Assembly (NCBI GenBank): GCA_947169005.1
Contig: CAMVOG010000039.1
Coordinates: forward strand, 1 to 12,590
Source: an uncultured Clostridia bacterium
Lineage (GTDB): Bacteria; Bacillota; Clostridia; Oscillospirales; Oscillospiraceae
Direction: 5' to 3'
DNA length: 12,590 nt
The notes under the pieces are model-generated. The model was given only the letters and a program-made list of their open reading frames with translations, was not told the origin of the DNA and did not search any database. This document shows, one piece after another, positions 6,271-12,590 of the stretch. Made by a program: the position numbers and the translations under genes. The first letter of the stretch is position 1; each line of letters opens with the position of its first letter.

Positions 6271-6289
6271 GGGCGGCTGATAGCCGCCC
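6271..6289. repeat. Palindromic REP-like intergenic element
   Basis: GGGCGGCT (6271-6278) and AGCCGCCC (6282-6289) form a perfect 8-bp hairpin with a 3-nt loop, followed by CTACGG. Palindromes of this style (GGGCGNN...NNCGCCCCTACG) recur between genes in many clostridial gut genomes, as far as I recall. It is probably a dispersed repeat rather than a gene-specific control site. It lies in the spacer between the flavoprotein and DUF169 genes, with no T-run on the - strand. Confidence 0.55.
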
Positions 6290-6304
6290 CTACGGATTCG
6301 ATTT

Positions 6305-7936
6305 TTATACGTTCATTTTATAGGCGCGCCAGCCGCCGCTCATGTTCTTCACGGTGTAGCCCTTGGCCTTCAAAAACAGGCAGGCGTTGTAGGCCCGGTA
6401 GCCCACGCCGCAGTAGACCAGGTACTTTTTCGCGGGGTCCAGCTCGGCGTAGCGCTCGCGCAGCTCGTCCACGGGGAGGAGCTTGGCGCCGCGGATATGC
6501 CCGGCCTTGAATTCCCCGTCGGTCCGCACGTCCAGGATGACCCAGCCCGCCTTCTTGTAGGCGTCGAGCTCCTGGGGCAGGGCGTAATCCAGCTCGCCCC
6601 GGATCATGTTGGCCGCGATCATGCCGCCCATGATGACGGGGTCCTTGGCGGAGGAGTAGGGGGGCGCGTAGGCCAGGTCCAGATTCTCCAGGTCGAAGAC
6701 GGAGAGGCCCGCGTAAATGGCGGTGGACAGCACGTCGATGCGCTTGTCCACACCCTTGCGGCCGATGGCCTGGGCGCCCAGCAGCTTGCCGCTCTGCTTC
6801 TCCACGGTGAGCTTCAGCACCATGGGCATGGCGTCGGGATAATAGGTGGCGTTGGAGAAGCCGGGGACGTAAACGCACTCAAAGTCCCGGTTCAGCAGGG
6901 TCGCCTCGCGGGTGTTGAGACCCGTGCGGGCGGCGGTGAGCCCGCCGACCTTGATGATGGCCGTGCCCTGCACGCCCTTGAAGAGCATATGAGCCCCGGC
7001 GGCGTTGGCGCCAGCCACGCGGCCCTGCTTGTTGGCGCTGCCCGCCAGGGGGATGCGCACCTTCTGGCCGGAGACGATGTTGAGGGACTCCACCATATCG
7101 CCCGCGGCGTAGATATCGGGATCGGAGGTCCGCATGGTGGCGTCGGTCCACACGCCGCCGCTGACGCCCAGCCTGAGCCCGGCCTTCTGAGCCAGCTCCA
7201 CGCTGGAGCGCACGCCCGCCGCCATGATGACCATGTCGCAGGCGAGCTTCGTGCCGTCCTCCAGCACCACGCCGGAGACCTTGCCCCGCCCGGAGATCTC
7301 CGCCACGGAGGCCCCGGTGAGGACCTTCACGCCCATGGCGTCGAACTCACGGATCAGCACGTCGGAAAACTCGGGGTCCATATTGCTCATGATCTGGGGC
7401 AGGCGCTCCACGATGGTGACCTCCACGCCCTTCTCCCGCAGGTTTTCGGCGCTTTCCAGGCCGATGAAGCCGCCGCCGACCACGACGGCGCTCTTCGTGC
7501 CCGCCTCCAGGCGGGAAACGATGCGGTCCGCGTCCGGCACGGTGAAAACGTGGTAGACCCCGTCCTTGTTGATGCCCTTGATCTTGGGCACGATGGGGGT
7601 GCCGCCCGTGGCGAGGATCAGCTTATCATAGCTCTCCGTCACGACGCCCTCGGCAGTCCTGACGGTGATGGTCTTTTTCTTCGCGTCAACGCCCGTCACC
7701 TCGTGGTTGATGCGCACGTCGATATTGAAGCGCTCCTTGAACATCTCGGGGGTGACCAGCAGCAGCTCGTCCCGGTCCTCGATGACGCCGCCGATATAAT
7801 AGGGCAGGCCGCAGTTGGCGAAGGAAACGTAATTGCCGCGCTCGAAGAGGACGATCTCCGCGTCCTCATTGGTCCGCCGCGCCTTAGTGGCGGCGGAGGC
7901 ACCGGCGGCCACGCCGCCGACGACAAGAATCCTCAT
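6305..7936 (-). CDS. CoA-disulfide reductase/rhodanese fusion (FAD-dependent pyridine-nucleotide disulfide oxidoreductase, persulfide reductase-like)
   Basis: The predicted role is NAD(P)H-dependent reduction of CoA disulfide, CoA persulfide or polysulfide. The 543-aa protein begins with an FAD dinucleotide-binding motif (VVGGVAAGASAA, 5-16). The single redox Cys is C42, in SFANCGLPYYIGG. An NAD(P)H motif VVVGGGFIGLESAE lies at 151-164, the second FAD motif DIYAAGDM at 274-281, and the dimer/CoA-region motif LAYAPPYSSAKDP at 421-433. A C-terminal rhodanese domain covers about 450-543, with the likely sulfur-carrying C509 in VYCGVGYRA. This architecture is that of the CoADR-Rhd group, which includes NADH-dependent persulfide reductases. 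The start codon lies 3 bp past the stop of the C_GCAxxG_C_C gene, and its GGAGGG ribosome binding site is inside that gene, so the two are translationally linked. Single-Cys NADH oxidase-type activity is an alternative, but the rhodanese favours sulfur chemistry. Confidence 0.93.
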   Translation of the reverse strand: MRILVVGGVAAGASAATKARRTNEDAEIVLFERGNYVSFANCGLPYYIGGVIEDRDELLLVTPEMFKERFNIDVRINHEVTGVDAKKKTITVRTAEGVVTESYDKLILATGGTPIVPKIKGINKDGVYHVFTVPDADRIVSRLEAGTKSAVVVGGGFIGLESAENLREKGVEVTIVERLPQIMSNMDPEFSDVLIREFDAMGVKVLTGASVAEISGRGKVSGVVLEDGTKLACDMVIMAAGVRSSVELAQKAGLRLGVSGGVWTDATMRTSDPDIYAAGDMVESLNIVSGQKVRIPLAGSANKQGRVAGANAAGAHMLFKGVQGTAIIKVGGLTAARTGLNTREATLLNRDFECVYVPGFSNATYYPDAMPMVLKLTVEKQSGKLLGAQAIGRKGVDKRIDVLSTAIYAGLSVFDLENLDLAYAPPYSSAKDPVIMGGMIAANMIRGELDYALPQELDAYKKAGWVILDVRTDGEFKAGHIRGAKLLPVDELRERYAELDPAKKYLVYCGVGYRAYNACLFLKAKGYTVKNMSGGWRAYKMNV

Positions 7937-7939
7937 GGC

Positions 7940-8461
7940 TCAGCCCTCCTTGACCTCTTCGTCCTCCAGAAGCATCTCCGCGATGACGCGGGTGGCCTTC
8001 TCCACCACGGCGGCGCACTTCTCCGCGTGGTCCTCCACCTTCCAGTACTCCTCGCAGTCCTTGGGATCGGTGAAAATATAGGTGCGGCCGAAGATCTTCT
8101 TCTGGAACTCGGGACACAGGGTGGTGCCCATGGCGGCCAGATAACGGTCACGGAACTCCTGGAACTTGGAGGCGTTGATCTCCTGCAGCTCGGGATTCTT
8201 CAGCTCATCCTCCAGGGGGACGTTGTACTTGAGGCCCACGGCCAGCAGGCCGCAGGTGTAGGTGCCGCAGCTGCCGCTGCTGGCGCCCGCGCCGCCGCAG
8301 AGAGACATGGAGGCCCGGATCAGCTCGTCGGGGATCCAGTCAAAATAGGCCTTCAGGCCCAGCAGGGTGCTGCGGGAGCAGACGTCGTCCCGGATCTGGG
8401 CCTCGCGGGCCGTCTTGCCCACCAGGTCCAGGATCTCCGCCTTGGTCATGTTCTTGTTCAT
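7940..8461 (-). CDS. C_GCAxxG_C_C family redox protein
   Basis: This 173-aa protein belongs to the family named for its Cys/Gly motif, predicted to be redox-active; many members are found in anaerobes. The motif is visible at 55-76: C55-GGAGASSGS-C65-GTYT-C70, then GLLAVGL. The C-terminal part carries the family's second region, FGRTYIF...C136...C149 followed by a helix. Other cysteines are C28 and C116. There is no signal peptide, so it is cytoplasmic. The start at 8461 was chosen because GAGGAGG lies 8 nt upstream. A longer frame open to 8602 would run through the promoter and operator, has no ribosome binding site and adds a non-conserved basic stretch. It is the first gene after the LacI-like operator and lies 3 bp before the CoA-disulfide reductase gene, so it may exchange electrons or thiols with that enzyme. 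Its biochemical partner is unknown. Confidence 0.87.
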   Translation of the reverse strand: MNKNMTKAEILDLVGKTAREAQIRDDVCSRSTLLGLKAYFDWIPDELIRASMSLCGGAGASSGSCGTYTCGLLAVGLKYNVPLEDELKNPELQEINASKFQEFRDRYLAAMGTTLCPEFQKKIFGRTYIFTDPKDCEEYWKVEDHAEKCAAVVEKATRVIAEMLLEDEEVKEG

Positions 8462-8528
8462 GTTCTTTTCCTCCTCTTTCCGACCCGGACCCTCCAACGA
8501 CCCGGGCCGATTTTTCCTTTTTCCTCGT

Positions 8529-8546
8529 TTTGCAATCGGTTGCAAA
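8529..8546. promoter_or_regulatory. LacI-family-like operator
   Basis: The sequence TTTGCAATCGGTTGCAAA is two perfect inverted 7-bp arms around TCGG, with CG at the exact centre. This is the layout of LacI/GalR-family operators (TTGCAANCGNTTGCAA-like). It lies about +7 to +24 from the predicted transcription start of the redox/DUF169/dehydratase unit, a position where a bound repressor would block the polymerase. No LacI-type gene is in the window, so the regulator must be encoded elsewhere. A CcpA-type cre site is a less good match. Confidence 0.75.
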
Positions 8547-8558
8547 GATTTTTTAATC

Positions 8559-8586
8559 ATTGTATCACAAAAGTGGCCGCTGTCAA
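8559..8586 (-). promoter_or_regulatory. Strong sigma-A promoter with extended -10 for the redox/DUF169/dehydratase B unit
   Basis: On the - strand a perfect -35 TTGACA (8586-8581) and a -10 TACAAT (8564-8559) are separated by 16 nt, with TG one base before the -10 (TGATACAAT, an extended -10). The predicted start of transcription is near 8552, giving a leader of about 90 nt before the ATG at 8461. The region is AT-rich compared with its surroundings. The LacI-like palindrome lies just downstream. Confidence 0.85.
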
Positions 8587-8659
8587 GAAAATAGTGCTTC
8601 AAGAATGCAGATTTTCGTTTTCAGAGCCGTTTTTCTCAACGGATTCTGATAATTCAAGC

Positions 8660-10039
8660 CTACTTTCCCACGCAGAAGCGCTCAAAGATCCGGTTCGTGA
8701 TATCCTCCCGGACGGTGCGGCCCGTGATCTCCCCCAGGGCGGCCATGGCCTCCTCCACGTCCGTAAGCAGGGCGTCCGGCGTGATGCCCGCCCGGAGGGC
8801 GCTTCGGGCGCGGCCCAGGGCCTCCAGGGCCCGGGACAGGGCCTCGGCCTGGCGCTCATTGGTGATCATCTCCCCCAGAGGGGCGGGCTCCGCCTCGGCA
8901 AAGAGGGCGGCCACGGCCCCGGACAGGGCCTCCAGCCCCGTGCCCTCCTTCGCGCTGAGGGTGCAGACCGTGGGGAAGGCGGCGGCGATCCGCTCCCGCT
9001 CCGCCGGGGTCCAGACGCCGGGCAGGTCCGCCTTGTTCACCACGGCGACGCGCTTTTCCGCCGCCGCTGCCGCCTCCAAAACCCGCTCGTCGTCCGCCGT
9101 CAGGGGCGCGGAGCCGTCAAAGACCGCCAGCAGCAACCGGGCGGAGGCCGCCGCGGCCCGGGCCCGCTCCACCCCGATGCGCTCCACCGGGTCCTCGGTG
9201 CCCCGCAGGCCCGCCGTATCCGTCAGCCGCAGGAGGACGCCCCCCAGCAGCAGCTTCTCCTCGATGGTGTCCCGGGTGGTGCCCGCCACGTCGGTGACGA
9301 TGGCCCGCTCATAGCCCAGAAGGGCGTTCAGCAGAGAGGACTTGCCCGCGTTGGGCCGCCCGATGATGGCGCAGGGCACCCCCTCCCGGACCACGCGGCC
9401 CCGCTCGAAGCTGCGCAGCAGCCGCTCCAGGGTCCCGGCGCTCCGGCTCAGGGTCCCGTCCACCTGCTCCAGAAGGAAGGGCTCGATCTCCTCGTCGGGG
9501 TAATCAATGACCGCGTGGAAGTGGCTCATCACGTCCGTGAGGTCGGAGTAGACCGCCTCCATGCGGGCGGAAACGGCCCCGCCCAGCTGGTGGGCGGCGT
9601 TGGCCATCATCTCCTCGGTCTCGGCGTCAATGAGGTCGATGACCGCCTCGGCCCGGACCAGGTCCAGCTTGCCGTTCAGAAAGGCCCGCTTGGTGAACTC
9701 GCCCCGCAGGGCCTGCCGGGCTCCGGCGGCGAAGAGGCTGCGGAGCCCCGCCGCCAGCACCGTGGGGGAGCCGTGACACTGCAGCTCCACCGTATCCTCC
9801 CCCGTATAGCTGCGGGGGCCCCGGCACCAGACGGCGACGCACTGGTCCAGCAGCGCGCCGTCCGCCCCGTAAAAGCAGCCGTTCACCAGCTTATGGGTGG
9901 GCTGCTGCCCCAGGGGCCTGCCGTTATCCGGGCGAAAGACCCGCTCCGCCACGGCAAGGGCCTCTTCCCCGCTCATGCGCAATATGCCGATGGCGCTCCG
10001 CCCCAGCAGGGTGGAGACCGCCGCGATGGTATCCGCCAT
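8660..10039 (-). CDS. mnmE: tRNA uridine-5-carboxymethylaminomethyl(34) synthesis GTPase MnmE
   Basis: MnmE, with MnmG, modifies the wobble uridine of certain tRNAs, using GTP hydrolysis and a folate one-carbon unit. The 459-aa protein has the standard order. An N-terminal tetrahydrofolate-binding domain (about 1-120) starts DTIAAVST and includes GEFTKRAFLNGKLDL (113-127). A helical domain follows, with an inserted G domain showing GRPNAGKS (227-234), the GTTRDT switch (253-258), DTAG (274-277) and NKAD (335-338). The protein ends in FCVGK, with catalytic-type C456. ATG at 10039 fits the conserved start and has AGGAAGG about 9 nt upstream. An in-frame extension to 10090 is not family-like. 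MnmG is not in the window. The gene lies 47 bp after the MoaF-like gene, in the same direction. No convincing terminator follows before the next promoter. Confidence 0.98.
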   Translation of the reverse strand: MADTIAAVSTLLGRSAIGILRMSGEEALAVAERVFRPDNGRPLGQQPTHKLVNGCFYGADGALLDQCVAVWCRGPRSYTGEDTVELQCHGSPTVLAAGLRSLFAAGARQALRGEFTKRAFLNGKLDLVRAEAVIDLIDAETEEMMANAAHQLGGAVSARMEAVYSDLTDVMSHFHAVIDYPDEEIEPFLLEQVDGTLSRSAGTLERLLRSFERGRVVREGVPCAIIGRPNAGKSSLLNALLGYERAIVTDVAGTTRDTIEEKLLLGGVLLRLTDTAGLRGTEDPVERIGVERARAAAASARLLLAVFDGSAPLTADDERVLEAAAAAEKRVAVVNKADLPGVWTPAERERIAAAFPTVCTLSAKEGTGLEALSGAVAALFAEAEPAPLGEMITNERQAEALSRALEALGRARSALRAGITPDALLTDVEEAMAALGEITGRTVREDITNRIFERFCVGK

Positions 10040-10086
10040 TTTTATGACCCTTCCTTTCACAAAGGCGCAATGGGAATCGTGGTTTA

Positions 10087-10845
10087 TCACACATAGTAGA
10101 TGCAGGCGGGGTCCAGCTCGCCGGGGAGGGGCTCGACAAAGGCGCCCTTGGCCCGGAAAATATCCATGGGGCCCGGCATGCCGAAGCCGCGGCCCACGGT
10201 CTCCACCTTATTCAGATCAATGAGCTGGGCCCGGCTGGAGCAGGAGATCTCTGGCCCCGTGACCCGGTCCATGTGGTCCTCGGTGAAGCCGAAGAGGACG
10301 ACGCCGGGGCGGATGCGCAGAAAATAGCCCGGCTCCGTGTGGTCCACGTAGTTTTTCATGGCGATCTCGTAGGGGCTGTCCGGGTCCCCCATCTTCTGCA
10401 GCAGGCGGATGCGGTAGGTATGCTCCGTGAGATAGACGTGGACGATGGAAAAGCCCCAGTCGTAATCCCAGCGAATGCATTTGCCCACCAGGTCCCGGGT
10501 GTAGCCGTGGCGCTTGAGGGGCTCCGGGCGGCCCGGCAGGTCGATGAAGCCGGGGACGATCTCCGTGGCGATATAGCTGGGGCGTTTGGGATTCACCCCC
10601 TGGCGGCAGCGGATGAGGGTAACGAGCCCCGCCTCCATATCCAGGATCAGCGTAAGATTGATCCGGGGGCTCTCCTGGGCGTCAAAGGGCAGAAAGTACA
10701 GCCCCTCTCCGAATTCCAGCGCCTCCCCGGCGTACTCCGCGCCCTCCCAGGTAAGGCGGTTTTCGGGCAGCAACGTCAGGGCGCGGTCATAGCCATCGTC
10801 CATGACCAGCCTCAGCGCGGCGGGGTATTTTTCAAAATTCCACAT
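10087..10845 (-). CDS. MoaF-like protein (putative)
   Basis: This is a 252-aa protein with no signal peptide or membrane segment. The part from about 113 onward (TRDLVGKCIRWDYDWG...VHVYLTEHTYRIR, then YFLRIRPGVVLFGFTED and VGRGFG) resembles the C-terminal domain of the MoaF family. That family is named from association with molybdenum cofactor genes, but its biochemical role is poorly defined. The N-terminal half (about 1-100) fits a similar lipocalin-like beta fold. The match is by pattern only, so this remains tentative. The start at 10845 is supported by a strong AAGGAGG 8 nt upstream. It lies 29 bp after the YifB gene and 47 bp before mnmE, so it is probably cotranscribed with them, which says little about its function. 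No molybdenum cofactor gene is nearby. Confidence 0.55.
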   Translation of the reverse strand: MWNFEKYPAALRLVMDDGYDRALTLLPENRLTWEGAEYAGEALEFGEGLYFLPFDAQESPRINLTLILDMEAGLVTLIRCRQGVNPKRPSYIATEIVPGFIDLPGRPEPLKRHGYTRDLVGKCIRWDYDWGFSIVHVYLTEHTYRIRLLQKMGDPDSPYEIAMKNYVDHTEPGYFLRIRPGVVLFGFTEDHMDRVTGPEISCSSRAQLIDLNKVETVGRGFGMPGPMDIFRAKGAFVEPLPGELDPACIYYV

Positions 10846-10874
10846 GCGGCGTTCCTCCTTTTACCAAAAGTATA

Positions 10875-12380
10875 CTAAAAGCTCCCGCGGAACTGCAGCG
10901 CTTCCGCGACGTGCTTCGCCTCGATCTTCTCGCTGCCCGCCAGGTCCGCGATGGTGCGGGCCACGCGGAGGATCTTGTCATGGCTGCGGGCGGAGAGGCC
11001 CAGGCGGTCATAGGCCGCGCGGAGCATGGCGTCCCCCTTCTGGTCCAGGCCGCAGCAGGCGGCCAGCTGCCGGGGGCCCATGGCGGCGTTGCTGGTGACG
11101 CCCGTGCCCGCGAAGCGGGCCCGCTGCCGTTCTCTGGCCGCGTTCACCCGGGCGCGGATGGTCTCGGAGCTTTCGCCGCCGGAGCGGTCCTTCAGCTCGT
11201 CGTATTCCAGGCTCGCCACGTTCACAAAGAGGTCGATGCGGTCCAGCAGCGGGCCGGAAATACGGCTGCGATAGGCCCGCACGGCCCCCTCGCCGCACTT
11301 GCAGCGGCCCGAGGGGTGCCCGTACCACCCGCAGCGGCAGGGGTTCATGGCGCAGACCAGCATGAAGCGGCTGGGATAGGTGACGGAGCCGGAGACGCGG
11401 GAAATGGTGACCTCCCCGTTCTCCAGGGGCTGGCGCAGGACCTCCAGGGTCTCCCGGGCGAACTCGGGCAGCTCGTCCAGAAACAGCACGCCGTTATGGG
11501 CCAGGCTGATCTCGCCGGGGCGGGGATTGGAGCCGCCGCCGGAGAGCCCCACGGCGGAGACCGTATGGTGGGGCGCCCGGAAGGGCCGCTGGCGCACGAT
11601 GGGCTCGGCGGCCGTGGTGAGGCCCGCGATGGAGTGGATCTCCGTGGTCATAAGGGCCTCCTCCCGGCTCATGTCCGGCAGGATGGAGGGCAGGCGGCTG
11701 GCCAGCATGCTCTTCCCCGTGCCCGGGGGCCCGCTCATCAGCAGATTGTGGGAGCCCGCCGCGGCGATCTCCAGGGCCCGCTTCACGTTCTCCTGGCCCT
11801 TCACGTCGGCAAAATCCAGCACCCCGGCGTACTTGCCGGAGAATTCCGGGGCGGTGACGGGCTCGATGAGGCTTTCGCCGCTGAGGTGGGCCAGGAGCTG
11901 CCCCATGTCCTCCACGGGGTAGACGGTGACGCCCTCGGCGAAGGCGGCCTCCCGGGCGTTGGCCGCCGGGACGAAGAGGGCGCGCACCCCCTCCCGCTCC
12001 GCCGCCAGCGCCATGGGCAGGGCCCCGCTGACGGGCTGCACCTTCCCCGAAAGGGAAAGCTCCCCGAAGAAGGCGGCGTCGGCGGGCGGGGCGTCGATGG
12101 CTTCCGTGGCGGCCAGGATGCCCAGCAGGATCGGCAGGTCGTAGACCGTGCCGGCCTTTTTCGTGTCCGCCGGGGCCAGGTTGATGATGACGCGGCCCGC
12201 CGGGAAGGACACGCCCACGGCCTTGATAGCGGCGCGGACCCGGTAGCCCGCCTCCTTCACCGCCGTGTCCCCCAGGCCCACGATGTCAAAGTTGCTCAGC
12301 CCCGTGGTGACGAAGCACTCCACGGTGACGCCGTAGCCCCGGATGCCGTGGACCCCCAGGGAGCGGATGGAACAGATCAT
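10875..12380 (-). CDS. YifB/ComM family magnesium chelatase-like AAA ATPase
   Basis: This is a 501-aa protein of the usual length for the family. The N-terminal domain (about 1-165) has the Lon-protease-like/ChlI fold, with FDIVGLGDTAVKEAGYRVRAA-type sequence near 31-51. The AAA domain has Walker A GPPGTGKS (217-224), Walker B VLFLDELPEF (298-307), a Cys cluster NPCRCGWYGHPSGRCKC (346-362) and the arginine-finger region GPLLDRIDL (377-385). A C-terminal helical domain follows. Family members such as ComM act as DNA branch-migration helicases in natural transformation and recombination; the role in Clostridia is less clear. ATG at 12380 overlaps the upstream stop (ATGA), with AGGAGG about 8 nt before it, so translation is probably coupled. 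The name comM is not given because the function is not shown for this lineage. Confidence 0.95.
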   Translation of the reverse strand: MICSIRSLGVHGIRGYGVTVECFVTTGLSNFDIVGLGDTAVKEAGYRVRAAIKAVGVSFPAGRVIINLAPADTKKAGTVYDLPILLGILAATEAIDAPPADAAFFGELSLSGKVQPVSGALPMALAAEREGVRALFVPAANAREAAFAEGVTVYPVEDMGQLLAHLSGESLIEPVTAPEFSGKYAGVLDFADVKGQENVKRALEIAAAGSHNLLMSGPPGTGKSMLASRLPSILPDMSREEALMTTEIHSIAGLTTAAEPIVRQRPFRAPHHTVSAVGLSGGGSNPRPGEISLAHNGVLFLDELPEFARETLEVLRQPLENGEVTISRVSGSVTYPSRFMLVCAMNPCRCGWYGHPSGRCKCGEGAVRAYRSRISGPLLDRIDLFVNVASLEYDELKDRSGGESSETIRARVNAARERQRARFAGTGVTSNAAMGPRQLAACCGLDQKGDAMLRAAYDRLGLSARSHDKILRVARTIADLAGSEKIEAKHVAEALQFRGSF

Positions 12381-12590
12381 GCCAGCGCCTCCTTCAGGGC
12401 CCGGATGAAGGCCGGGTCCGTTCCGCAGCAGCCGCCCAGACAGTCCGCCCCGGCATCCCGCAGGGGCAGCATGGCGGCGGCGAAATCCGCCGGGGTCATG
12501 GAATAGCTGCCGTCCGGGCCGGGCATCCCGGCGTTGGGCTTGGCGATGACGGGCTTGTCCGTGGCCTCCCGAAAGGCCTTCACCAGGGGC
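12377..12590 (-). CDS. Homocysteine S-methyltransferase-type protein, C-terminal end (5'-truncated by the window edge)
   Basis: The last 70 or so residues are visible and the frame is open at the right edge. The segment KPNAG (PNAG motif) and the zinc-binding GGCCGTDPAFI (two adjacent cysteines) are characteristic of homocysteine S-methyltransferase domains, as in MetH and betaine-homocysteine methyltransferases. The protein stops shortly after this motif, so it is a stand-alone methyltransferase or a short form lacking the later pterin and B12 domains of full MetH. A GTG at 12583 is inside the domain and is not a credible start. The stop overlaps the YifB start by 4 bp (12377-12380). The substrate is inferred only from the motif. 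Confidence 0.85.
   Translation of the reverse strand, partial: PLVKAFREATDKPVIAKPNAGMPGPDGSYSMTPADFAAAMLPLRDAGADCLGGCCGTDPAFIRALKEALA

Noticed and set aside
8462..8602. N-terminal extension of the C_GCAxxG_C_C protein up to 8602
   Set aside because: The extension overlaps the predicted promoter -35/-10 and operator, lacks a ribosome binding site, and the start at 8461 has GAGGAGG at 8 nt.
8627..8642. Small hairpin after mnmE as its terminator
   Set aside because: CCGTT/AACGG is only 5 bp and no U-run follows on the - strand.
10040..10090. N-terminal extension of MnmE to 10090
   Set aside because: The family starts near DTIAAVST, and the ATG at 10039 has a good ribosome binding site; the extra residues are not family-like.
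6497..10096. Very long open frame on the + strand (about 1,200 codons)
   Set aside because: It lies opposite the CoADR-Rhd, C_GCAxxG_C_C and mnmE genes, crosses their intergenic promoter and operator, and encodes His/Gly/Leu-rich sequence with no motifs. It is a GC-driven shadow.
10846..10876. Promoter for the MoaF-like gene (TATACT in the 29-bp spacer)
   Set aside because: A TATACT-like -10 is present but no -35 lies about 17 bp upstream within the YifB end; cotranscription is simpler.

Overview
The window looks like a chromosomal segment of a GC-rich, anaerobic gut-type member of the Firmicutes (class Clostridia, probably an Oscillospiraceae-like lineage). The evidence is strong AGGAGG-type ribosome binding sites, sigma-A-type promoters, a large lipoprotein solute-binding protein of the Gram-positive YtcQ/LipO type, and anaerobe-type thiol redox proteins in GC-rich DNA. 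The lineage is inferred from gene content and style, not from a search.

Layout. At the left end is the 3' part of pnp (PNPase, + strand), closed by a strong hairpin terminator at 668-707. Everything to the right (800-12590) is on the - strand, so it is transcribed from high to low coordinates. From the right edge: the 3' end of a homocysteine S-methyltransferase gene, overlapping by 4 bp a YifB/ComM-type AAA ATPase gene; then a MoaF-like gene; then mnmE (tRNA modification GTPase). These four are closely spaced housekeeping-type genes.

A second unit starts at a clear promoter at 8559-8586 (TTGACA / extended TACAAT). An 18-bp LacI-like palindrome (8529-8546) lies just downstream of the predicted start of transcription. 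The unit encodes a C_GCAxxG_C_C-family redox protein, a CoA-disulfide-reductase/rhodanese fusion flavoprotein, a Cys-rich DUF169 protein, and an enolase-superfamily sugar-acid dehydratase-like enzyme. It ends at an intrinsic terminator (4068-4094).

A third unit has its own promoter (3965-3993), with inverted repeats over and upstream of the -35. It encodes a sugar-type ABC solute-binding lipoprotein and a second, closely related dehydratase. No permease or ATPase for the binding protein lies in the window.

How the genes may work together (inference): units two and three resemble a regulated uptake and catabolism locus for a sugar acid or related carbohydrate. The lipoprotein would capture the substrate and the twin dehydratases would convert sugar acids to 2-keto-3-deoxy acids. 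What is unusual is the coupling to a thiol/persulfide redox module and a DUF169 protein under a LacI-type operator. This is the most interesting part of the window and does not match a pathway I can name. Other points of note are GC-rich hairpins in three intercistronic spacers and a 7-bp-period tandem array after the DUF169 gene. No tRNA, rRNA, CRISPR array, insertion sequence or prophage gene is visible, and no gene-free stretch exceeds 300 bp.
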